Of a DNA stretch of 64,000 bases, positions 43,790 through 51,396 are shown one piece after another; positions within the stretch are counted from its first letter, which is position 1, and the number at the start of each line of letters is the position of its first letter. The stretch covers positions 115,047-179,046 of the forward strand of contig MHAZ01000007.1 in assembly GCA_001803165.1 (NCBI GenBank), written 5' to 3'. A program made the translations under genes and the position numbers. The DNA comes from Stygiobacter sp. RIFOXYC2_FULL_38_25 (GTDB lineage: Bacteria; Bacteroidota; Ignavibacteria; Ignavibacteriales; Melioribacteraceae). The notes beneath the pieces are model-generated. The model ran no database searches. It worked only from the letters and a program-made list of their open reading frames with translations, and was not told the origin of the DNA.

Positions 43790-43810
43790 AAGCCCCAACC
43801 TATGGGGCTT
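43790..43810 (-). terminator. hairpin downstream of the GIY-YIG/tRNA-Ser(CGA) locus
   Basis: AAGCCCC (43790-43796) pairs with GGGGCTT (43804-43810) with a 7-base loop. On the minus strand it is followed by GTTGTTTTAAAAGG, a weak T-rich tail. Confidence 0.55.
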
Positions 43811-43816
43811 GTAACT

Positions 43817-43910
43817 TGAGGAGAGTGAGGGATTCCTCCGAAGTTCCAAAGGAACCGCTTTGTAGGAGTCCTCCGAAGGAGTCCTTCGGACCTTCGGGAG
43901 AACCCTCTCG
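43817..43910 (-). repeat. partial tRNA-Ser(GGA)-type 3' end split by mini-hairpins
   Basis: Minus-strand sequence begins AGAGGGTTC and ends GAATCCCTCACTCTCC, the T-arm and acceptor of the tRNA-Ser(GGA) gene at 45758. Between TTC and GAA of the T-loop about 70 bases are inserted, made of mini-hairpins such as GTCCGAAGGAC, CTCCTTCGGAG and GTTCCTTTGGAAC. It follows the GIY-YIG gene directly. The nearby intact tRNA is of the CGA type, so this 3' end belongs to the other isoacceptor. Confidence 0.8.
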
Positions 43911-43912
43911 TC

Positions 43913-44155
43913 CTAAATTATTTGCTTAGCCTTTAGCCACTTATATCCGTCAATTGATTTGAAGAATAATTCTCTTTTCATGGCTTCAGACCTTGAAGAA
44001 AAACATTCAGAGTAAATTAATTCCCAAGGTCTATGAGCTTTGGTAAATTTAACTTTACCTGAATTGTGAGCATTCAGACGGTCATCTATGTTTTCAGTAG
44101 AACCGTAATAGTGAATGCCGCTCTTACCACTCAATAAAACATACGTGTAAAACAT
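43913..44155 (-). CDS. GIY-YIG nuclease, next to tRNA-Ser(CGA)
   Basis: The 80-residue single-domain nuclease has the two family strands YTYVLLSGKSGIHYYGSTENID (Tyr-Val-Leu...Tyr-Tyr-Gly, the GIY-YIG equivalent), the RLNAHN arginine helix, and the catalytic Glu region AMKRELFFKSIDGYKWLK. The ATG lies 2 bases after the 3' end of the tRNA-Ser gene. A longer frame reads back into the tRNA but is not credible. Similar short ORFs are common, but their biological role is mostly unknown. Confidence 0.85.
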   Translation of the reverse strand: MFYTYVLLSGKSGIHYYGSTENIDDRLNAHNSGKVKFTKAHRPWELIYSECFSSRSEAMKRELFFKSIDGYKWLKAKQII

Positions 44156-44156
44156 G

Positions 44157-44245
44157 CGGAGAGAGAGGGATTCGAACCCTCGGTCCCGGAAACCCGGGAC
44201 AACGGTTTTCGAGACCGCCGCATTCAACCACTCTGCCATCTCTCC
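44157..44245 (-). tRNA. tRNA-Ser (anticodon CGA)
   Basis: A complete class II tRNA of 89 bases. The acceptor is GGAGAGA/TCTCTCC, the anticodon loop is CTCGAAA (anticodon CGA, reading UCG), and there is a long variable arm (GTCCCGGGTTTCCGGGAC), a T-arm GAGGGTTCGAATCCCTC and discriminator G. CCA is not fully encoded. The GIY-YIG ORF begins immediately downstream. Confidence 0.93.
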
Positions 44246-44264
44246 AATATCAAAAAAATAAATT

Positions 44265-44336
44265 TCGAGATCGCCGCATTTCCCGCTTTCAGCGGGATCT
44301 CGCCGGAGGCGATGACAACCACTCTGCCATCTCTCC
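44265..44336 (-). repeat. partial tRNA-Ser(CGA) 5' half split by mini-hairpins
   Basis: Minus-strand GGAGAGATGGCAGAGTGGTTG equals the intact tRNA up to the D-loop. Thirty-five inserted bases follow (TCGCC-TCC-GGCGA and TCCCGC-TGAAA-GCGGGA hairpins). The tRNA then resumes with AATGCGGCGATCTCGAAA, stopping in the anticodon loop. It lies upstream of, and in the same direction as, the intact gene. Confidence 0.85.
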
Positions 44337-44402
44337 CTTATTGCGGTGCCAAATATACTAAAGAGAATACTATGCGAAAAATTTATGCTCTGAATTTTAG
44401 AA

Positions 44403-45347
44403 TCATCCTTTAATAATTTGATTCAATAGTTCGCCTTCTATATCTGTATTGATCTGAATCCACAAAGGAAGGTGATCCGACATTTGATATGTGAACTTTG
44501 ATTTATCTAAATCCTTAAACAATGGTTTGATGTTTCCGGCATAAAAATCAACAACGCCGCCGTTGTTTGTAAACTTGTTCTTATAAATTGGTAGATGCAG
44601 AATTTGGTCGTAGCGCTTATCCTTTTCTAAATTAGTTCCAAAAGATTTTTTGCTTAGCGCTTCCGGTATCATCAATCCTTTACTTACAACGGCACTGAAC
44701 AAATCGCTTTCAATATTCGGAATGTTGAAATCGCCCATGACAAGAATATCTTTGTCCTCATTGAACTTTTCTTTGCTTTTCATTTCAACCCAATCGGCTA
44801 ACATTTTCAATTCGCCAAGCCTCTCTTTTTCATTTTCTCCCCAGCGGATGTGGGCAGTGATTACAACAAAATCAAAATTACCGGCACGGAAGGAAGCTAT
44901 GTAAGGACTGCGCCACCAGTTGATTACGTTAAGGTATTCGCTTCCTTTTTTCTTGCGAGGCGGATTTGCCTCTGCTGCTAATCCGGTAAACGTAACGGTT
45001 CGTTTATCATAAATGTAGGCAATGCGTTCGCGGTTACCGCCGGGGTCTGGAATCATATCTGAGTAAACTGTTTTCCAATATGGTCCCAATATTTGTAGAA
45101 CACGATTAAGGTCAGATAGGTCATCGCGCAGCTCAACAATTCCAATTAAGTCGAACTGACCGAGAATTTCCGCAATGTAATGAACAGCGGCTTCAGTTCG
45201 TTTCTTCTTGCCAAACTCGCGTATGTTCCAAGTAGCAATGTTCAGAGTTTCATCAACTTTACTTGCGGGAATTTTTGCCGCATCAATTCTTTTCTTTAGT
45301 TCGATTAATCCTTTTGCAATTTCCGTAGAAACTTTTCCGTGGTTCAT
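44403..45347 (-). CDS. endonuclease/exonuclease/phosphatase family protein
   Basis: A 314-residue protein of the EEP (DNase I-like) fold. It shows NIATWNIREFG, the catalytic Glu in LIGIVELRDD, VVITAHIRW, the metal/catalytic pair in VMGDFNIPN and the final YQMSDHLPLWI. There is no signal peptide. The substrate could be nucleic acid or a phosphodiester lipid. It is caught between the two inverted tRNA-Ser/GIY-YIG loci, and AAAGGGAGGTTAAAATG precedes it. Confidence 0.88.
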   Translation of the reverse strand: MNHGKVSTEIAKGLIELKKRIDAAKIPASKVDETLNIATWNIREFGKKKRTEAAVHYIAEILGQFDLIGIVELRDDLSDLNRVLQILGPYWKTVYSDMIPDPGGNRERIAYIYDKRTVTFTGLAAEANPPRKKKGSEYLNVINWWRSPYIASFRAGNFDFVVITAHIRWGENEKERLGELKMLADWVEMKSKEKFNEDKDILVMGDFNIPNIESDLFSAVVSKGLMIPEALSKKSFGTNLEKDKRYDQILHLPIYKNKFTNNGGVVDFYAGNIKPLFKDLDKSKFTYQMSDHLPLWIQINTDIEGELLNQIIKG

Positions 45348-45440
45348 TTTAACCTCCCTTTATTTTAAAAATTCGACTACATAATAAGAATTTTTTGAAA
45401 TGAGTTGGAATTAATATATTTGCACCGCGTTTATTGAAAT

Positions 45441-45506
45441 GGAGAGTTGCATGAGTTCCGCTTAAGCGGATAAAGGTTGTTCATTCGCCGAAGGCGAAAT
45501 CTGGCT
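45441..45506 (+). repeat. partial tRNA-Ser(GGA) 5' end split by mini-hairpins
   Basis: GGAGAGTTGCATGAGT matches the start of the tRNA-Ser(GGA) gene with one change. A hairpin (TCCGC-TTAA-GCGGA, 45457-45470) is inserted before GGTTG and a second (TTCGCC-GAA-GGCGAA, 45484-45498) before ATCTGGCT. The copy stops at the anticodon stem, 7 bases before the GIY-YIG start codon. Both inserts fall in the D-arm. Confidence 0.85.
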
Positions 45507-45513
45507 GACAATT

Positions 45514-45756
45514 ATGTATTACACTTATGTACTGTATAGTGATAAGCTTAAGAAACGATATGTTGGTTTAACGAATAATGTATCTAGAAGACTTGCAGAA
45601 CACAATCGAGGAGAAAGTCAGTTTACAAAAGGCGGCGTCCCTTGGGAGCTGGTTTATTTTGAAGAACTTGAAACTCAACAATTAGCAAGAGCAAGAGAAG
45701 TATTCTTAAAAAGTGGTTCCGGCAGAAAGTGGCTTGATGAAAATATAAATCTTTAA
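45514..45756 (+). CDS. GIY-YIG nuclease, next to tRNA-Ser(GGA)
   Basis: This 80-residue nuclease has YYTYVLYSDKLKKRYVGLTNNVSRRLAEHN (the Tyr and Arg motifs) and AREVFLKSGSGRKWLDENI with the catalytic Glu. It is a clear paralog of the ORF at 43913-44155 but well diverged. Its stop lies 1 base before the intact tRNA-Ser(GGA), whereas its relative lies just after its tRNA. Confidence 0.87.
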   Translation: MYYTYVLYSDKLKKRYVGLTNNVSRRLAEHNRGESQFTKGGVPWELVYFEELETQQLARAREVFLKSGSGRKWLDENINL

Positions 45757-45757
45757 T

Positions 45758-45844
45758 GGAGAGTTGCAGGAGTGGTTGATCTGGCTTCCCTGGAAAGGAA
45801 GTGTACCCGCAAGGGTACCGAGGGTTCGAATCCCTCACTCTCCT
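45758..45844 (+). tRNA. tRNA-Ser (anticodon GGA)
   Basis: A class II tRNA of 87 bases. The acceptor is GGAGAGT/ACTCTCC, the anticodon stem CTTCC/GGAAG encloses the loop CTGGAAA (anticodon GGA, reading UCC/UCU), the long variable arm is TACCCGCAAGGGTA, and the T-arm is GAGGGTTCGAATCCCTC. The discriminator appears to be T, unusual for serine tRNAs. CCA is not encoded. Confidence 0.92.
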
Positions 45845-45928
45845 CAAGTATTTTGCTTATGTTTTATAGATAATTGTTCTTCAAATCCATAATGGTTACA
45901 ATTGTTTGAAAGCCAATAATTTAGGATA

Positions 45929-45985
45929 AGAGGGTTCTCCCGAAGGTCCGAAGGACTCCTTCGGAGGAATCCCTCTCTCTCCGCA
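45929..45985 (+). repeat. partial tRNA-Ser(CGA)-type 3' end split by mini-hairpins
   Basis: AGAGGGTTC and GAATCCCTCTCTCTCCGCA are the T-arm and acceptor of the CGA isoacceptor, interrupted in the T-loop by about 30 bases containing GTCCGAAGGAC and CTCCTTCGGAG hairpins. The upstream TTTAGGA and the insert itself are shared with the fragment at 43817-43910. It sits downstream of the GGA-type tRNA, the converse of the left locus. Confidence 0.83.
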
Positions 45986-46003
45986 ACCAAACTGAAATGA
46001 CTT

Positions 46004-46429
46004 ATGAAAACATTTTTTAGTTTATTCTTTTTTGCAACGTTGGCGTTTGCTCAATCCGAGAATTGGATTCCGGTTTATTCAGACGAAGATAAATCAGCCT
46101 ACATAAATGTTACCGGATTAAATGCATATCAAGAAGGTGATATTTTCGTTTGGATACAAGAAGAATATAGCAACGCTTTACAAATGGAAGAAATTGATGA
46201 GAAGATTTACAAAGTTAAATCTTACTACATGATCAGCAAAGAATTAAAGCGGTACAGTTTGCTGGACGTTATCTACTACGACGAGGATTCCAACGTAGTG
46301 AAATCGTATAGCTATGAACATAAATATGATAAACCGGAATTCAAATACAGTTCTCCAATTCTAAAAAATACCGACATGGAAAAAATACTTGCCAAGTGTT
46401 TAGAAGTAATTGGGAACACCAAACCTTAA
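46004..46429 (+). CDS. exported protein resembling surface-adhesin E family
   Basis: A 141-residue protein with a signal peptide (MKTFFSLFFFATLAFAQ). The mature part has a W.PVYSDEDKSAYINV...W..EEY pattern, with KSYYMISKELKRYSLLDVIYYDEDSNVV. That resembles small Adhesin_E-type proteins with a beta-sandwich of Trp- and Tyr-rich strands. The similarity is by eye and the function is not known. It overlaps the convergent mtgA gene by 4 bases. Confidence 0.6.
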   Translation: MKTFFSLFFFATLAFAQSENWIPVYSDEDKSAYINVTGLNAYQEGDIFVWIQEEYSNALQMEEIDEKIYKVKSYYMISKELKRYSLLDVIYYDEDSNVVKSYSYEHKYDKPEFKYSSPILKNTDMEKILAKCLEVIGNTKP

Positions 46430-47133
46430 TAACTAATTCCCTCTTTAAGTATTCCGACTCCACCAATTAAATTCATCTGCTCAAGGATGTGCGCTCTTCT
46501 GTTTAGCAAATAGCCCGTTGGTCTTTTCGGATTTCTCTTTTTGGGATTTGGTAATATTGCAATGATTGTCGCAGCTTCGGAGGCATTTAGCTTAATTGCT
46601 TTTTTCTTATAGTATATCTGTGATGCGGTTTCTATACCGTAAATTCCCTTCCCCATCTCAGCAACATTTAAATAAACTTCCAAAATTCTTTCTTTACTCC
46701 AAAGTGATTCCATCAGCAAAGTGTAGTAGGCTTCGAAACCTTTTCTAATAACAAGTTTCGTATTCCATAGAAATAGATTTTTGGCAACTTGCATAGAAAT
46801 TGTGCTGGCGCCACGCACCCGCTTTCTGCGTTTGTTCTCTTTCATGGCTTTTTCAATCTGCTGGAAATCGAAACCGAAATGCTCAAAAAACATTTGGTCT
46901 TCCGAAGCTATTGCAGCTAAAGGCGCATACTTAGACATATTTTGTATTGAAACAGATTTATGCTTTATATCCGACCAAGAAAATAAACCGGTAATTGCGT
47001 CAGAATCAGCATATATGAAAGATGTTGCCGGCGGATCAACGAAACGGAAAAAGAGAAAAAGGAAAACAACAAAAGCTGTATAAATCAAAATGAACGACGC
47101 AATAAACTTTAGGAATCCGAATATTTTCTTCAT
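46426..47133 (-). CDS. mtgA: monofunctional biosynthetic peptidoglycan transglycosylase
   Basis: This 235-residue GT51 enzyme polymerises lipid II. One N-terminal membrane helix is followed by all family motifs: ASEDQMFFEHFGFDFQQI with the catalytic Glu, GASTISMQVAKNLFLW, RKGFEAYYTLLMESLWSKERILEVYLN, and the Lys/Tyr block. There is no transpeptidase domain. Confidence 0.95.
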   Translation of the reverse strand: MKKIFGFLKFIASFILIYTAFVVFLFLFFRFVDPPATSFIYADSDAITGLFSWSDIKHKSVSIQNMSKYAPLAAIASEDQMFFEHFGFDFQQIEKAMKENKRRKRVRGASTISMQVAKNLFLWNTKLVIRKGFEAYYTLLMESLWSKERILEVYLNVAEMGKGIYGIETASQIYYKKKAIKLNASEAATIIAILPNPKKRNPKRPTGYLLNRRAHILEQMNLIGGVGILKEGISY

Positions 47134-47327
47134 TGCACTTGTAGAATTTTGTTCTCTATTTGGACTTATTGAATTAAGTTATACACGTGATTTGAGTTTG
47201 TCGGCAATTAAACACCTTATCAAAAATCGAACTTAACATGATGAATTACTGTTGTTAGAGTAAGAATTTGATGAGACAGATTCAAATAATTGTTCTTTAC
47301 AAACAAATCAAAATTAGGAGATAAGAA

Positions 47328-47822
47328 ATGATATCGGAAAAAATGCAGAAGGCATTAAATGGTCAGATCAACGCGGAGATTTTTTCTTCGTATTTATATC
47401 TCTCTATGGCAGCTTATTTAGAATCGCAAAATTGGAGCGGAATGGCTGCATGGATGAAAACACAGTCCGGTGAAGAATATGGACACGCTATGAAGATTTA
47501 CGGCTACTTAAATGAGGTTGATGGAACAGTTGTTCTCGAAGCAATCGAAAAACCCCAAACTAATTGGAAAACGCCCCAGCAAGTATTTGAAGAAGCGCAC
47601 AAGCATGAACTTCATATAACCAAAAAGATTAATGATTTAGTTGCTTTAGCTATTGAAGAAAAGGACTACGCAACTAATTTGTTCCTTAACTGGTTCGTAA
47701 CTGAACAAGTTGAGGAAGTTGCAACTATAACCCGAATCAACAATAAGTTTAATCTTATAGGCGATAACAAGACGTCCCTCTTTTTATTGGACAGAGAATT
47801 GGGTATGCGGGCTGCCAAGTAA
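47328..47822 (+). CDS. ftnA: ferritin
   Basis: Iron-storage four-helix bundle of 164 residues, with LNGQINAEIFSSYLYLSMAAYLESQNWSGMAAWMKTQSGEEYGHAMKIYGYL providing Glu17, Glu50 and His53-type ferroxidase ligands, and EQVEEVATITRI. It is monocistronic: AGGAGAT precedes the ATG and a strong terminator follows. Confidence 0.95.
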   Translation: MISEKMQKALNGQINAEIFSSYLYLSMAAYLESQNWSGMAAWMKTQSGEEYGHAMKIYGYLNEVDGTVVLEAIEKPQTNWKTPQQVFEEAHKHELHITKKINDLVALAIEEKDYATNLFLNWFVTEQVEEVATITRINNKFNLIGDNKTSLFLLDRELGMRAAK

Positions 47823-47838
47823 CAACTTTGCTTGAAAG

Positions 47839-47866
47839 AAGGCGAGTTTTCTCGCCTTTTTTTTAA
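47839..47866 (+). terminator. terminator after ferritin gene
   Basis: AGGCGAG (47841-47847) pairs with CTCGCCT (47852-47858), followed by a run of eight or more T. Confidence 0.93.
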
Positions 47867-47932
47867 TAAAATTTTTACAAAAAGGATTTTTTTACTACAT
47901 TTGGCGACCAAAAATGAATGAGGTTTATTAAA

Positions 47933-48172
47933 ATGGCAAGAAAATGTCAATTAACTGGAGTTGGTCCGGCAAGTGGCAACAATGTATCGCATGCTCATAA
48001 TAAAACCAAGAGACGCTTTCTACCTAACTTACAAAAGAAGAGAATCTGGGTTAAAGAATTAAATAAATTCGTTACTGTTAAAGTTACTGCCAGCGCTTTG
48101 AGAACCATTTCTAAGAACGGAACCGCAGAGATTGCTAAGTTAGTACATGCCGGGAAAATTAAGTCCCGTTAA
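47933..48172 (+). CDS. rpmB: 50S ribosomal protein L28
   Basis: Ribosomal protein of 79 residues beginning [38 protein letters not shown] and ending in a basic tail, an unmistakable L28. An upstream in-frame ATG at 47918 would add five residues, but the family begins MARKC. The usual partner rpmG (L33) is not in the neighbourhood. A terminator follows. Confidence 0.96.
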   Translation: MARKCQLTGVGPASGNNVSHAHNKTKRRFLPNLQKKRIWVKELNKFVTVKVTASALRTISKNGTAEIAKLVHAGKIKSR

Positions 48173-48186
48173 GTTTCTTACTCTTG

Positions 48187-48215
48187 AAACCCCTCTTTGA
48201 GGGGTTTTCTGTTTT
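48187..48215 (+). terminator. terminator after rpmB
   Basis: AAACCCCTC and GAGGGGTTT (48187-48195, 48199-48207) form a 9-bp stem with a 3-base loop, followed by a T-rich tail. Confidence 0.93.
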
Positions 48216-48287
48216 AAATACCAGCAAAGATTGCGTTTTTCTATCTTCAACAATATTTTCAACTCCGAATTTTGAAAGGAATAAACT

Positions 48288-49655
48288 TTGAAATTAAGAA
48301 CCCGGTTATTCGCGCTTTTAATTTTGCTGCAAATCAATGTACTACATGCTCAGAGTACCACCGAGATTGCTGATAAATTTATTCGTACTTCCCTTCTTGA
48401 GAACAAAGGTTATAACTGGCTAAAAGAACTTTGTGAAATAGGTCCGAGACTTAGCGGCTCAGAAAATTCGTTGAAAGCGATTAAATGGGCACAAAAGAAA
48501 ATGATTGAATCCAAGTTTGATTCAGTTTGGCTTCAACCCGTTATGGTACCCCATTGGGAAAGGGGAAAAATTGAACAAGCCCTAATCTCTAATTCAAATA
48601 AATATGGCAAAGAAAAATTAACAATTACCGCTCTTGGCGGAAGTATTGGAACAGGCAAAACCGGGATTACGGCCGAAGTGGTTGAGGTGAAAAGCCTTGA
48701 TGAAGTTTCCAAACTTGGCGAACGTGCTAAAGGAAAAATCATTTTTTATAACCGTCCTTTTGATAATGGACTTGCAAGCTCAATGGAAGGATATGGCAAA
48801 GCTGTTGATCAGAGGTCGAGCGGCGCTGCCGAAGCATCCAAAGTTGGAGCTGTTGCTGTTTTAGTTAGGTCGGTTCAATCAAGCTACGATGACTTTCCGC
48901 ATACCGGCTCACTCAGTTATAGAAATTCTGAAGTAAAAATCCCCGGTGCCGCAATAAGCGTTATTGATGCTGATTTTTTAAGCAAGGCATTATCTGAAGA
49001 TCCGAAACTAAAAGTGAACATTAAACTCGATTGCAAGACCTTACCCGATGCCCAATCTTACAACGTTATTGGAGAAATTAAAGGGACTGAAAAACCAAAT
49101 GAAGTTATAGTAATCGGCGGACACTTCGACAGCTGGGATAAAGGCTGCGGAGCTCATGATGATGGAGCTCCTTGTGTGCAATCAATGGAAGTTCTGGATT
49201 TGTTCCGAAGATTAAACATAAAACCAAAACGAACAATACGATGCGTTCTTTTCATTAATGAAGAGAATGGTTTGAAAGGTGGAATTGAATATGGCAAGTA
49301 TGCTGCTTCTGCAAAAGAAACACATCTTGCGGCAATTGAATCTGACAGGGGCGCGTTTACTCCGAGAGGTTTTTATGTAACAACTGATTCTCTCACATTC
49401 GGTAAACTTCAAAACTGGCTCCCAATTTTGAACAAAGCTAAGATTGAATGGATACGCAAAGGTGGAAGCGGCGCCGACGTGGGACAAATTAAAAACGCAA
49501 AAGCTCTTTTTGGCTACGTTCCGGATGATCTCCGTTACATGGATGTTCATCATTCATCTACAGATGTTTTTGCTACTGTTCATCCCCGTGAAATGGAACT
49601 TGGAACCGCCGCAATGGCTCTGTTGGTTTATTTGTTAAGCGAGAATGGTTTATAA
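48288..49655 (+). CDS. M28 family aminopeptidase, exported (carboxypeptidase Q-like)
   Basis: A 455-residue zinc peptidase with signal peptide (MKLRTRLFALLILLQINVLHAQ) and a PA-domain insert (about residues 120-240). The metal-binding sites are intact: GGHFDSWD, CGAHDDGA, FINEENGLKGG, IESDRGAF and MDVHHSSTDVF. It probably trims peptides in the periplasm. The start is TTG, with GAAAGGA 7 bases upstream; no ATG lies in a suitable place. Confidence 0.92.
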   Translation: MKLRTRLFALLILLQINVLHAQSTTEIADKFIRTSLLENKGYNWLKELCEIGPRLSGSENSLKAIKWAQKKMIESKFDSVWLQPVMVPHWERGKIEQALISNSNKYGKEKLTITALGGSIGTGKTGITAEVVEVKSLDEVSKLGERAKGKIIFYNRPFDNGLASSMEGYGKAVDQRSSGAAEASKVGAVAVLVRSVQSSYDDFPHTGSLSYRNSEVKIPGAAISVIDADFLSKALSEDPKLKVNIKLDCKTLPDAQSYNVIGEIKGTEKPNEVIVIGGHFDSWDKGCGAHDDGAPCVQSMEVLDLFRRLNIKPKRTIRCVLFINEENGLKGGIEYGKYAASAKETHLAAIESDRGAFTPRGFYVTTDSLTFGKLQNWLPILNKAKIEWIRKGGSGADVGQIKNAKALFGYVPDDLRYMDVHHSSTDVFATVHPREMELGTAAMALLVYLLSENGL

Positions 49656-49684
49656 AATAAGAGAGACACATTTCTGTGTCTCTC
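49655..49684 (-). terminator. terminator of the lipoprotein gene
   Basis: GAGAGACACA (49661-49670) and TGTGTCTCTC (49675-49684) form a perfect 10-bp stem around TTTC. On the minus strand it continues into TTATTTTATA. The plus strand lacks a T-run, so it mainly serves the minus-strand gene at 49711. Confidence 0.75.
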
Positions 49685-49710
49685 CCTTACCTCAAAATGA
49701 GTATCTCAAA

Positions 49711-50028
49711 TTACCTTCTACTTCTTTCACCAGAATTTCTACGGTTTTCATTCGCATCGCTTACGGGGTTACGTCTTTCCCTCTCTCTATCACTGTCATT
49801 GTTTTTATGTGCGCGTTCTTTAATTGGTTTTTCTGGCTCTACATGCGGCGGTGGAGCGGGTTTGTTTGGCGGCTCTACAGGATTATGATACGGCGGTTCA
49901 ACTGGTACAGGATACGGATATTCAATGATTACTACAGTTTCCGACCTATGACTTGGGGGAATAAAAGCAATGCACCCGGCTAAGAATTGGGAGATAATGA
50001 GAGCAAAAATTATTATTCGATTTTTCAT
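49711..50028 (-). CDS. small lipoprotein, Pro- and Arg-rich
   Basis: The 105-residue protein has a lipoprotein signal peptide with lipobox LAGC (Cys18). The mature part is Pro-rich (PYPVPVEPPYHNPVEPPNKPAPPPHVEPEKP), then very rich in Arg, Glu, Asn and Ser. It has no catalytic motif. The charged tail resembles that of the next gene, so the two may have related surface roles or share a partner. Confidence 0.65.
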   Translation of the reverse strand: MKNRIIIFALIISQFLAGCIAFIPPSHRSETVVIIEYPYPVPVEPPYHNPVEPPNKPAPPPHVEPEKPIKERAHKNNDSDRERERRNPVSDANENRRNSGERSRR

Positions 50029-50054
50029 GTTACACCACCCTTTTTGATTTATCG

Positions 50055-50084
50055 AAAAAAGGAGAGGCGCATTTCTGTGCCTCT
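50055..50084 (-). terminator. terminator of the DUF6600-like gene
   Basis: AGAGGCGCA (50063-50071) pairs with TGTGCCTCT (50076-50084) with one wobble. The minus strand then reads CCTTTTTT. Its core resembles the hairpin at 49661-49684, so the two may be copies of one repeat. Confidence 0.8.
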
Positions 50085-50100
50085 TATTGGTTAAACTAAA

Positions 50101-51396
50101 TTAGCGTCTTCTTTCTGCAGAACGCTTTGATTCGCTTCGGCTTTCCGATCTGCTGTTATTTTCGCTTCTTCTGCTTTGCTGTCTTTCAACCGTTGCTTCT
50201 CTTCGGGTTTCACTTCTTCTTTCCGGTTCAACGCGTCTTTCAGATTGCTGTCTTTCAATTGCCCGGCTTCTTTCCCTATCAGTTTCTCTTTGTTGTACTT
50301 CCCTTCTTGCTGATTCTTCACGCTGACGGTTTATTTCTCTCAGCTGAGATTCTCTTTTCTGATTTTCTTCTCGTCCACGTAAAGCTTGTCTTTCTTCGTC
50401 ATTTCTTTTTTGGATTTCTTGACGTTCGCGATTAATGGTTCTTTCTCTTTCAGCATCATTACGGTTTCTTTCAATTCTTCTTTCATCATTATTACTCTCT
50501 CTGCTTAAAACATCTCCGCGTGTTCTTTCATTTTGTGGCTCAAAATTTCTGTCGTTTACTCTCGGAGAAGTTACTTTATCTCTTTCCAAAGAAATCGAAC
50601 GTTCGCTTCTTCTGATTTCAAGCTTCTCATCATTTCTAATTCTTCCGGTTTCATTTTCAGATGGTCTATAAGTATAGATTCTGTCACTGTCACGTTTGCG
50701 TGAGCGGTTATATTCACCTCTATCATTAGTTGATCTAATCTCACGCTCATCTACTCTGTAGCCGCCTCTTCTCTCAACAAATTTTCTATCAATACCGCCG
50801 TTTACAATTCTATCGCGGTCGTAGTAATAGTTGTTTCTGTACTTTGTCTTACTAAAAATGCGCGAAGTTCTTCTGTAATCAAGCAAATAGTTATCTAATC
50901 TATAATCACAGAATCTATTGTAATGAACAAAGTTCCACCAATTATATCCGGCATTCCAGCCGATTGAGAAGCGGATCCCGAAATCAATATGAAAAGATGC
51001 GTATGGTGGAAGTGGAGCCCAGCCAATGTAATCATCGTTATAGCGCCATTCTACCCATGCTGGTCCCCATTCATAATCCGGAATCCAAATCCATCCGTAA
51101 TAATCATCAAAATGCCAGCGTCCGTAATGATAAACTGCCCAGCCGAAAGGTTCGTAAGAATCCCAATACCAGCCGTGGCTCGTCCAGCTCCAACGACCGT
51201 TTGAGTATGGTTTCCATCTATGGCTTATGCCCATTGGACGCCAAGCGTATAAATCGGCTTCAAGTTCAATCCACTCGCCATAAGGACGTAACGAAGAATA
51301 AAAGAAGCTAAAAGAAATTCCGGGGCGAGGTTTTGCAATTAATTCTGAACCAGCAATAAATATTATTGCAAACAGTATTAATAATGTCTTTTTCAT
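50101..51396 (-). CDS. DUF6600-like secreted protein with charged C-terminal coil
   Basis: The 431-residue protein has a signal peptide, then repeated aromatic units of the type LRPYGEW...W.P....RWKPYSNGRWSWTSHGWYWDSYEPFGWAVYHYGRW and YGWIWIPDYEWGPAWVEWR, typical of the DUF6600/FecR-associated group. The second half (from about residue 215) is an extremely Arg/Glu/Gln-rich, coil-like region (ERQSERRVEPERRSETRRE). The role is unknown; a surface or nucleoprotein-like binding function is possible. Confidence 0.75.
   Translation of the reverse strand: MKKTLLILFAIIFIAGSELIAKPRPGISFSFFYSSLRPYGEWIELEADLYAWRPMGISHRWKPYSNGRWSWTSHGWYWDSYEPFGWAVYHYGRWHFDDYYGWIWIPDYEWGPAWVEWRYNDDYIGWAPLPPYASFHIDFGIRFSIGWNAGYNWWNFVHYNRFCDYRLDNYLLDYRRTSRIFSKTKYRNNYYYDRDRIVNGGIDRKFVERRGGYRVDEREIRSTNDRGEYNRSRKRDSDRIYTYRPSENETGRIRNDEKLEIRRSERSISLERDKVTSPRVNDRNFEPQNERTRGDVLSRESNNDERRIERNRNDAERERTINRERQEIQKRNDEERQALRGREENQKRESQLREINRQREESARREVQQRETDRERSRAIERQQSERRVEPERRSETRREATVERQQSRRSENNSRSESRSESKRSAERRR

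Noticed and set aside
43913..44239. Extended 108-codon version of the GIY-YIG gene
   Set aside because: The extra N-terminal codons are the tRNA-Ser gene itself. The nuclease family begins at the ATG at 44155.
50091..50321. 76-codon Lys/Glu-rich ORF on the minus strand
   Set aside because: It is a shadow frame of the Arg/Glu-rich coil of the DUF6600-like gene.
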